Part shown: positions 26,510 through 37,100 of the stretch, one piece after another
How the letters are laid out: each line of letters opens with the position of its first letter
Numbering within the stretch: the first letter of the stretch is position 1
Origin: Microbulbifer agarilyticus
Lineage (GTDB): Bacteria; Pseudomonadota; Gammaproteobacteria; Pseudomonadales; Cellvibrionaceae
Length of the DNA: 64,000 bases
Assembly (NCBI RefSeq): GCF_019800665.1
Contig: NZ_JAHVKO010000003.1
Location: 620,001-684,000 of the forward strand
Direction of reading: 5' to 3'
Made by a program: the position numbers and the translations under genes
Notes under the pieces: model-generated
What the model saw: the letters and a program-made list of their open reading frames with translations, nothing else
What the model was told of the DNA's origin: nothing
The model's database searches: none

Positions 26510-27886
26510 GTGAATAAATTTCATCAACAAAAACAGGCACTGACCGTCAGGCAGGAAGAGGTCCGTCAGCATCTGGCTGCACTCGAAGAAGAGTGTGGGC
26601 AAGTTGATGGCAAGCTCGAAGCCTTGCATCAGGATGAAGCCAAGCATCAGCTGCTGGATGAGATTTCCGATCGTCTCAACAAGCTGGAAGAGGCGGGCGC
26701 GGGTGATCTGTTTTGGGCGGAGCACTACAAGCAGGACGCGTCCAAGGCGTTGATACACCGCCTGCAGAAAACGGTTGGCATCTATCACGCCAATATTAAT
26801 CTGCTGCACGAGCGCAAGAGCAAACTGCAGGAGCAGGTGGAAGATTGCCGGGACGAACTGTTCGACCTGGATGCGGAATTCCGTGAGATCCGCCAGGCAG
26901 AAGAAGAGGTGCACTACCAGTACGAGGTCACTCGTGAGCTGGAAGACTCCGCCTTCCGAGACGGCGTTATGCCGTGGAGTACCAACGGTGATGACGAGCG
27001 CCGTTTCCGCAGAAGTGTGTTGGCCTGTCTGTTGTTGGCCTTCTTCCTCGGGTTCGGCGTGCACATGTGGCAGCTGCCGGAGCCGGATGAAGATGAGGTT
27101 GTCGAGGTGCCAGAGCGTCTGGCCAAACTGGTATTGGAGAAGAAAAAGCCCAAACCGAAGCCGCAGCCGGTGGTGAAAAAGCCGGAAGAGAAAGTCAGGG
27201 ATCTGGAGAAGCCCAAGCAGCAGGTGGCGAAGGAAGAGCCGAAGCCGTCTAATGTTGAGCGGAAGCAGGTGCGTAAGAAGGTTGAGCGCGCAGGTGTGTT
27301 GGCTTTCAAGGACAACTTCCAGGATCTTATTCAGGACGATCTCGACAATCGCCTGGGTAACCAGACGCAGCTCAGCACCGCGGGCAAGAAGGAAAACCGC
27401 AGTCAGCGCTCGCTGATTACCGCTGCGGCGACGTCCGGGTCTGATGGTATCAACACGTCAGCACTCAGCCGTAATTCTGGCGGTGTAGGTTCTGCGCTGG
27501 ATGGGGTGAGCTTCTCGCGGGTGTCCAGTGGTATTGGCACCGAGGGTGATTTTGCCGGCGAAGACCGTCCGCTCAGCGATGGTGTGGGGCCATCCCGTAC
27601 CGACGAAGAGATCCAGATCGTGTTCGACCGCTACAAGTCGGCCCTGTACCGGATCTACAACCGCGAGCTGCGTAACAACCCGGCGCTGCAGGGCAAAATG
27701 GTACTGCGTATTACCATTCTGCCGGATGGCTCCGTGTCACTGGCGGCGGTGGAGACCAGTGATATGGACTCTCCGGCGCTCGACAGCAAGATCGTGGCTC
27801 GGGTGAAGCGGTTTAACTTTGGTGAGAAGGCCGGCGTGCCGACCATCACCATCCTGTACCCGATCGACTTCCTGCCCGCAGCCTAG
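26510..27886 (+). CDS. AgmX/PglI-type TonB-like transducer with cytoplasmic coiled coil
   Basis: A 458-aa protein with an unusual layout. Residues 1-165 are charged and helical, with heptad-like coiled coil (cytoplasmic). One membrane helix follows at about 169-186 (VLACLLLAFFLGFGVHMW), then a TonB-like periplasmic Lys/Pro-rich stretch (KKKPKPKPQPVVKKPEEK), a Ser/Gly-rich linker, and a C-terminal domain (about 365-455). That last domain has the AgmX/PglI or TonB pattern: YKSALYRIYNRELRNNPALQGKMVLRITILPDGSV...FNFGEKAGVPTITILYPIDF. The cytoplasm-TM-TonB layout resembles GltG/GltJ of Myxococcus. The GTG start at 26510 lies 9 bases after the TolR-like stop. It would transmit channel energy across the periplasm. 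Confidence 0.88.
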   Translation: MNKFHQQKQALTVRQEEVRQHLAALEEECGQVDGKLEALHQDEAKHQLLDEISDRLNKLEEAGAGDLFWAEHYKQDASKALIHRLQKTVGIYHANINLLHERKSKLQEQVEDCRDELFDLDAEFREIRQAEEEVHYQYEVTRELEDSAFRDGVMPWSTNGDDERRFRRSVLACLLLAFFLGFGVHMWQLPEPDEDEVVEVPERLAKLVLEKKKPKPKPQPVVKKPEEKVRDLEKPKQQVAKEEPKPSNVERKQVRKKVERAGVLAFKDNFQDLIQDDLDNRLGNQTQLSTAGKKENRSQRSLITAAATSGSDGINTSALSRNSGGVGSALDGVSFSRVSSGIGTEGDFAGEDRPLSDGVGPSRTDEEIQIVFDRYKSALYRIYNRELRNNPALQGKMVLRITILPDGSVSLAAVETSDMDSPALDSKIVARVKRFNFGEKAGVPTITILYPIDFLPAA

Positions 27887-27903
27887 CGGTCGGGTTAAAA
27901 AAT

Positions 27904-27930
27904 AACCACCCAGGTCTCCCCTGGGTGGTT
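27904..27930 (+). terminator. hairpin terminator after the TonB-like gene
   Basis: A perfect 11-bp stem (27904-27914 with 27920-27930) around a 5-base loop, 17 bases after the stop codon. The T tract is poor (CTGTCATTTC), so read-through into the giant gene is possible. Confidence 0.75.
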
Positions 27931-28145
27931 CTGTCATTTCTTAAGAAGTTACCTGAGCTTTACTTGAGAACTATTTGGCAAACGTAGAAAAAGTTCTCCT
28001 CTGGCTACCGCAATTTTGACTTGCTTCACGCCCTCCTTTTCAGCATATCGGTAAAGTCGCATCACCGGGCAGTGTGTGTACGGTTTGCGTGCATGAGCGT
28101 CTTGTGCGCGGAGCTTAAAACCTGATTTGCGACGAAAAATAAACA

Positions 28146-31100
28146 ATGAAGCCAGATGTGATTGGACCGAAAACCTCGAATTCTTGCCAGGAAGGCTGGG
28201 CTATATGCTCCGAATTCGGCCTGTCCCGAAATTGGGTGCGGGTGTTATTCGCATTTCTCCTGTCGTTCGCGTTTGCCCAGGTCGCGCTCGCAGCTTCCTT
28301 TAAGACCACCGACTTTGCCACCGACTCCGCTTTGCCCGGCACCCCGGGAACGCCCAGTGGCTGTTTGATCGATGGCCCTTACTACACCACTACCGATGGT
28401 ACCGGCCGCACCATGGCGCCGGCCGACCAGCTGTCCATTGACCGCTCCTGTACCGTACAAAATTTCTCCTGTGACGTGCCCCTCGAGTCCACCCTGAACT
28501 TTGCCGGTGCCCCCGAAGGAACCCTGATTATTTTTGATAACGTCTGCTTCGGCGGTAACTTTGCCTGTGCGAATGTGGAAGGCAAGGCGTCGGTGTGGGC
28601 GGTGAATGGCTCCGACTTCAGCACCGTGCGCGAAGGCTGTCAGGACCTGATCATCCCGGTTGAAAAAATCGAGAAGCAGGCCACCGACTTGGCCGGCAAC
28701 CCGATTGCATCGGTCTCGGTCGGTGTACCGTTTGTGTACACCCTGGACATCCCGGTACTGTTCGATCCGGTTACCGGCACTGTGCTGCAGGACTTCGGCT
28801 CCCTGAACGATATCCAGGGTATTCAGATTGAGGACGACCTCTCTGCCGCAGCGCTGGGTGTGGACCTGGACCTGCTGGATGTGCGGCTGTTTTACGAGGA
28901 TACCAGCGGTGCAATTACCACGATGTCGCCCTCCGCCTACTCGTTCAGTAACAGCGGCCCAGCAAACAACCCTGGTTTGCTGACCTTCCGTATCAATGAC
29001 CCCAGTGTTCTTCCTGCCGGTGCCCAGATTCATATTGAGCTCGAGGTGGTGCTGGATGACACGCCGCTAAACAGCATTGGCAAGTCGTTTACCAATGTCG
29101 CCGAATGGCGGTTCGGTCGCGTAATCGACGGCACCTTCTACGATCCGTTACCCGGTGAAAACGGCGTTGCCCAGCTGTTGAGTATTTCCGCACCGGATCT
29201 GGTGTTGAGCAAAACCACCGATGCCAGTGCGATCAACTTCGCCGACACGCCGACCTATACCATCAGTGTACAAAATGTGGGCGGATCACCGGCCTGGAAT
29301 ATTGAGGTTGAAGACCTGCTGCCGGTGGGTATGCGGGAGACAGACCCTGTTGTGCAGAGCGTTACCCTGGGTGGTGTGACGCTGACCGAAGGTGACGATT
29401 ACACCCTGACCTACAACGCAAATGGCGCGAATGCGGGGTTGATGTCCATCGCGTTAACGGATGAGGCGGGTGGCCTCGCGGCCAACGCGGTACTGGAGAT
29501 CGTGTATACCAGTCAGCTGGATGATGTGTCGTCGGCAACCGCCCCGGTAGATGGCGATGTGCTCACCAATGTGGCCGCGGCTACCGCCTGGTACAACGAT
29601 AACAGCACGAACAACAATCGCATCCAGTACACCGGAGCTCGCTCGGATGGCACCATCGGAACCGACGACGAGCAGGATGCCGCCTCGGTAACCGCAGCGC
29701 TGTCCGGTTACTACTTCGAGAAGACCGTCAGCAACGTCACCACCGGCCAGTCCCCGACTGCTTCGGCGGCGCCGGGTGACCGTCTGCGCTATCGCCTGCG
29801 TCTGTTTAACCTCGATGAAAATATTTACAACGTGGTGATCACCGATCAGCTCAATGCGGCTAGCTTTGACTTGGCTTCCGCGGCGGTTGATGCGGCGACC
29901 TGCCCGGCGGGTGCCACCTGTACCTTTAACGGTGCCGGCCTGCTGACCATCAGCGGTGACTTGGATGTGCTCCCCGGTACGGCCCTCGCCTCGATAGCGG
30001 TGGAGTTCGAGGTAAATGTCCTGAATTCACTCAGCACCGGTGACGTGGTCAGTAACCAGGCGCGGATGGATGCGGACGATGACGATATTAGTGGTACGGC
30101 TTTCTCAGCGTTGAGTGATGACCCGAACGATGCCGATGGCGTGGTTAACCAGGCCGATCCCCAGGGACCGATTAACCCAACGGATGTGGTAATTATTTCG
30201 CCGGGGGCGCTGGATAAGCAAAACCCCACTGGCGTCAGCCAAGTGGCGATTGGTGAGGTTTTTGAATATCGCATTCTGGTGCCTGCCGCCACGGTACCGG
30301 CACCGCTTTACGATGTGCAGGTGAACGATCAGCTGCCGACCAACCTCGAACTGGTTGGCGCAACGGCGCTGGTAAACGGTATCAATTACACCCTGAGTAA
30401 CACCGGCAGCGCCAACAGTCTCGTGCTGGTAGAAGGGGTGACCGGTATCGATATTCCGGCCAATCAGCAGGCGGAAGTTACCGTGCAGGTACGCCTGAAA
30501 AACCGTATGGAAAACCAGGACGCGGTCACCTTCACGAACACCGCCAGTTACACCTACAGCCGTACCCAGGGCGGTGCCCAGAGTAGCGATGCGGGAACTG
30601 CGGACACCACCGCAGCACTCACCGTAGTCGAGCCGAATATTGCTGCCACGACCAGCGTGGTGAACAATTCCCGCGGTGGCACCAGTGCCTTTGGTGGCGA
30701 TGTACTGCAGTACACCATCGCACTGGCCAACAACGGTACCTCCACGGCCTACGATCTCGCGATTGAAAACACCCTCACCTCTAGCCAAACCCTGGTGGCG
30801 GGCAGCGCACAGATTACTGTGGGCGGCAACACAACTGCGCTGGCACCTTCGGTGAGTGGCGATGTGTTGAGCTGGGGGCGCAGCAGCGGGCAAGAGCTGG
30901 ATATTGCGGTTGGTGACACGCTTACGCTGACCTATCAGGTGGCCGTAAATGGCGTGGATGGCAGCGACCTGAGCAACAGTATCGTTGCCGATTGGACCTC
31001 ACTGGATGGCGCTGACGTGGAAGAGCGCACCGGCAATGATGCGCCGGATACTACCGCGCTGAATGATTATTTTATTGTCGACGAGCTGTTGATGACGAGC

Positions 31101-34100
31101 GTCGACAATTCGGCCATCACAAAGACGGTGCTGAGCGATACCTGGAGTAGTGGCATCGCCACCACCGCAGATACCAACGCCCGTGCCGGCGACACCGTGA
31201 CCTATCAGCTGGAACTCACCTTGTCCGAAGGGCTGAATCGCGACGTCGTGGTGACCGATGTGTTGGACCCGGGTCTGGCGTTCGTGAATGTAGTGAGTAT
31301 CCATGGTGCTACCAGCGCACCCTATACCGCGAGTGGAGTATTTTCCTACGCAGATATTCCCGCGGCTAACGTACCCAGCGCGGACCAGACCGGTACCCTG
31401 ACCTGGACTCTAGGTGATATCACCAACACGGCGGACCGGAACCCGGCGAACGATACCCTCGTTATTGTTTACCGCGCGCGGGTGCAACACGGTGCCGGCG
31501 ATAGCCCGGCAGCTACCCCCACATCCACCGTGCTAAACAACCAGGCCACCCTGGGTTACACCTACGCCACAGGCGTTGCCGCATCTACCACGCCCGATGC
31601 CGCCAGTGTGGAAGTACTGCAGCCGCAGATTACCGCGCTGACCAAAACCGGAACGGTATTGCCGGCCAGTGGCAGCATCGTGGGCGATGGCCAGTCTTCT
31701 GCCACCGCCTATCTGGTGGATATCGTCAACAACAGCATGCAGTTCGCGATCGAGGCCTGTAACGTCGGTGATGCGCCAGCTTACGGCGTGACCCTGAACG
31801 ACGACCTCCCGGCAGAGCTGGATGAGGGCTCTATTAGCAACATCGCGGTTGCCATCGATGGCACCGCGCTGGGCGCAGCCGATTACAATTACACGGCACC
31901 TGCAGGGCGCGATGGCGAAATGGCGTTTTCTCTGAACGTTGCCCTCGACCCGGCCAGCTGCGTCACCGTGAATTATCAGATTGGTTTTTATACCGACGTC
32001 GCGCCGGACCAGACCTGGTCCAACGCCGCTTCGCTTGTTGCCTACTGGTCCCGGGAAACTCTGGATCCGGCGGATGCGCGAGAATATGTCGCGATTAACC
32101 CGGTAGCTGCCGACAGTGTCTGGATGACCAACAACTTCCAGGTTGAGGCGCCCACCAAAACTGTATCGAAAACCCAGGCCACCATTGGGGAAGAAGTGGT
32201 GTACACCATCACCGTACCGGGTGCACCGGTGAACGGTATTTTGAGTGGGGTGAGTGTTACCGATACGCTGGATCAGGCGCTGCAATACGTCGATGCTACG
32301 GTCGAATTGAATGGTGCCGCTCTCGCGCTCGCACCGGTGCAGAGCGGGCAGGACCTGAGCTGGGCCATCGGCGATATTCCTGCGGGTCAGCAGGCAGTGA
32401 TCACCCTGACCACCTGGGTGGCTAACACGCAGAATGTCAGTGCCAGTGCCACACCGGTGGCAAACGTTGCCGCCTATAGCTATCAGGCGGGTGGCAGCGC
32501 TGTGGATGGCGGCAGCAGTGCGCCGGCCGAGTTCACTGTGGTTGAGCCAAACCTTACCGTAGTCAAAGATGTCGCCAACCTGACTGACCCCGGACAGCCT
32601 GCGGCCACTGGTGATGTATTGGAGTACACCCTCACCATTACCAACGATGGTGACGCTTCCGCGTTCGATACCAACATTGCCGACGTCCTGCCGGCGGAAC
32701 TCAGTTACGTGGATGGCTCTGCGGTTGCGTTGCTGGATGGCGGCGCGCTTGCCGGGTTCAATGCGACACCTTCGGTCAGTGGCAATACCCTGAACTGGGG
32801 CCGCGATAACGGCGATAGTTCCGTGGAGATCCCGGCGGGTAGCGTGTTGGTCGTTACCTATCAGACCGATGTAAACAGCATCACCGCTACGGATATCGTT
32901 AACAGTGCGCTGGTGGACTGGACCTCGCTCACCGGCACTTATCCCGGTGACCGTGAACGTACCGGGGCCGGCTGTCCGAGCGTTACCCCGCCCAATACCT
33001 ATTGCAGTGGCGATACCAGCGGTTTCGGTGTCGATTACGATATCGATCTGCAGAAGACCCGTCAGGCTGACAGCTGGAATGACGATGGCAATCTGCGGGT
33101 TGGTGACACCGTCGATTACCAGTTACAGGTTGACCTCGTTGAGGGCGACCACGATGGTGTCGTGCTGGAGGATACGCTGCCCCAGGGTATGGCATTTGTC
33201 GGCGTGCTGAGTGCAGAGTTCTTCGGTACCCCCGCTGCCACACCGCCCACTCCGACAGTCAGCGCCGATCAGCGCACCGTTACCTGGGATCTGGGTTCAC
33301 TCAGCAACCCGGCGGATGGCAGCGATACCAACGACTTCCTGACGATTACTTATCGCGCCCGCGTGCTGAATGGTGACGCCCTGTCACAGCAGCCTGTTTC
33401 GCAGGCGTTGAACAACGTCGTAACCCTGAATTATCTGGTGGGGAGCGCACCGGGTGCGCCGCTGACCACCAGCGCCAGCGTAAATGCATTGCAGCCATTG
33501 CTCACTGTGAGTAAGTCTGCGGTGACTGCTATTAACGGCGATACCGAAATTCAAGCCGGTGAGACGGCCACTTACACCATCGATATTACCAATGCCGGCA
33601 ACGCACCGGCCTACGATGTGGTGCTGGAAGATGTATTGCCCACTGGCCTGCGCGATGGCGGGGTTAGCATGCAAAGTGCGACGCTGGTCAACGCGGCGAC
33701 CAGTATCACCCTGACGCCAACCTATGATCTGGCCAGTGGTACCGCGACCTGGGACTTCGATCCCGCTGCCAACGCTGCGATTCCGGCGGGCGAAACCTTG
33801 CGAGTGGTCTACCAAGTTACTGGTGATGCCGACCTCGGCGCCGGCCTGACCTTGACCAACAGCGCGCAAGTAACGCGTTATTACTCGTTCGACAATGATC
33901 AGGTGCCGGCCAACAGCGCGGTAGACTGGCGTGAAGAGTACGGCCCTTCTGATGTCGCCACGTTTAACCTGACCACGCCGGTAGCCGGCGTGCTGAGTAA
34001 AGCGACGTCGCAGACATCCGTGGCGATCGGTGAACAGCTGACCTACATCCTGACCGTGCCCGCGACACCAGTAAATGTTGCGCTGGAAGATGTGCGCATT

Positions 34101-37100
34101 ATGGACAACCTGGCGGCGACGGGCGTGGATCTCGCATTTGTTTCCGCCAATGTTGTTGGTGGTAATACGCTGAGCAACAGTGGAACCGATGATGATCTGG
34201 TGCTTGCAGACACCAGTGGTGGGCTGAATGTTCCCGCCGGCGCGCAGGTCGAGGTCGAGGTAACGGTCGAGGTATTGAATACCGCAAACAATCAAAGCCG
34301 CACCGACCCCTTTGTTAACCGCGCCTGGTATGACTACAGCAACGGTGTGACGCGTCTCGGTGACGATACCACCACCGGTGGTGACGCCAACCCGGTGACC
34401 ATCGTACATGCGGAACTGGAGGTGGAGAAAACCGGCCCGGCAACCATCCAGGTGGGCACGCCGGAAAACTTTACCCTGACCGTACGCAACAACAGTTCTG
34501 CCAGCGCGTGGAATGTGACACTGACCGACTGGCTGCCAAATCCGGAGCCGGGCGGTATGTGCGACGTGCAGCCGGTGATTCAGTCGGCGGCGATCCAGAA
34601 GGCCGATGGCTCCACGGTTGCTCTGGTGGCCAGTGATTTCGCGGTCACCTTTGTTGACGGTACACCTACTTGTGAATTCTCCGCGAGCTTGCAGACCGAC
34701 GACGAACTCGCGGCCGGCGATGCGTTGACCCTGGTTTATCAGGTCGAGCTGGACGGCGATAACATCAACGACACCACTCTGACCAATATTGCCGGTGCTA
34801 CCCAGTGGTACAGCGCCGCTGCAGCAGCGGCGGAGCGTTTCGCCTATCAGCGCGCACTGACAGACGGCACCCCCGGTGTGGTTGATCACGAGGACAGCCA
34901 TACCTTCACCGTTCTGTCGGCGATCCTCGAAGTGCGTAAGTCGGTGCTCAACGTGACCACCGGTCAGTCCGGCGCAGAGGCCAGTCCCGGTGATCACCTG
35001 CGTTACAGCATTGAAATTCAGAATGTCAGCGATGTGCCTCTGGACGCGTTTGTACTGCGCGACGAACTGGATCGCCTGAATAGCAGCGCGATGTTCCAGG
35101 TTGATTCACTGCGCGATGTTTCCGCACCTGCGGGCGCGACGGTCAATATTGTCGCCGACGGCGGGGCGCAGGCCAGTGGTCTGCTTGAGGTAACCGATCT
35201 GGCAATTGCCAAGGCGGGAGAAGCGGGAGATACCATCACCGTCACGTTTGACGTGGATCTGGTGCCGGTGATTACCAGCGGCACTGTGGTGCTCAATCAG
35301 GCGCAGCTCAGCATGAGCGACGTGGTGTTTGCGTCCAGTGATGATCCGTCTGTGGGCGGCAGTGAAGACCCGACCGAAACTCTGATCAACTCCGCGCCCT
35401 GGCTGGTGATTCAGAAAACCTCCGAGGATCTGACCGGCGACCCTGATGTGTTGGCACCGGGCGACAGCCTACGTTACACACTCACCATCGAAAACACCGG
35501 TAGTGAAGACGCAATTAATACCATCCTGCGCGACCTGGTGCCGGGCAACACAACTTATGTAGCGAACTCCACCACGCTGAACGGTGCACAGGTTGCCGAT
35601 GTCAGCGGATCTACTGCGCTGGCCGCCGGTATCAGCGTACAGACACCGGGTGAAGAGAGCGGTCTGGTGATTGCCGCAGCCAGCGGTGCGGCGCCGGCGG
35701 TGATTACGTTTGATGTTGTGATCAACGACGTAAACGACGGTACCGTGATTTCCAACCAGGCCTTCGCCAATGGTGACGGTGCCGGGAGCGGCGCCTTCGC
35801 GGAACGTCCGTCGGATGATCCGGCCACCACCACCGTGGATGACCCCACCATTGATATCGTCGGTGACGTGCCGTTGCTGGTTGTTACCAAAACCGTACAG
35901 CTGGTGGTCGACAACCTGTCTGCCGGCATTGTGGACCCGGAAGATGTGCTGCGCTACACCATCTCCGTCGCCAATATGGGCGGTAAAGATGCAACCGAAG
36001 CGCGGCTGGTTGACCTGGTCCCGGCCGGTACCAGCTACGTGGCGAACAGCACAACGCTGAACGGGTTTGATGTGGCGGATAACGGTGGCGAGTCGCCGCT
36101 GGAGACTGGACTCGCCATTAGCAGTGACGATCTGACACCGCCGTTGCCCGCTACCGGCGAAGGCATTATTACCAGTGCGCAAACTGCCGTGATTGAGTTT
36201 GATGTGATGGTCAACGCGGATACCGAACGCGGCACCATCATCAGCAACCAGGGCAGCGTGTACAGCGTCGAGATGCCGCTCACCCTCACCGATGCCGACG
36301 GCAACAGCAGTAACGGCGCCCAGCCCACCGAGGTTGTAGTAGGAGACGCTCAGCAGCTATCGATTACCAAAGAAGTTGCGGTCGTCGGCGGTGGCGATGC
36401 CGAGTCTGGCAAGATCCTGGAATATCTGGTGCGGGTAACCAATATCAGCAGTGTACCGGCCAGCCTTATCGTGATTCGCGATGACCTGCTTGCCGCGGGC
36501 GACGGCGTACTCACTTATGTGGCAGATTCTGCGCTGGTAAATGGTCAGCCCGGTGGTGTGACCGTCAACGGTTCCGTTATTACCGTGGATTACAGTACCA
36601 ACTATGGTGACCTGCAACCGGACGAAGTGGCGACCCTGCGCTTCCAGGCGCGCCTGGGGCCAAATCTTGCGATTGGTACCTCGGTGGTGAACACCGCTCA
36701 GGTGCAGTGGAATGATCCGGCGATGTACAACGAGGCGATCGTCTCCATCGATATCGGTGGTACCCCGGGTATCGCCAACCTTTCCGGTTATCTGTGGCAC
36801 GACGGCAACTTCAATGAAACGCTCGACGCGGATGAGTCGCTGCTCAGTAATTGGAATGTCGAGCTGTATTTCAACAATGCGCTGCTGGAAACCGTACAGA
36901 GCGATGAAAATGGCTTCTTCATATTTGATGGACTGGTGCCGAATATGGACGGCGCCAATGTGTCCGGTATCAGTTACGAGATTCGTTATCTCGCCCCGAA
37001 TGCGAGTGGTTCTACGGCCTCTCTCGGTACCGCCAGTTCCGATTACACCAACGGAGCACAGCAGATCCTCAACATTTACGTCGAGTCCGGGGCGAATCCG

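Noticed and set aside
33384..34997. 537-codon antisense frame within the giant gene
   Set aside because: The DUF11 repeat frame on the plus strand is continuous and clearly coding. The antisense product is Arg/His-rich without a fold pattern.
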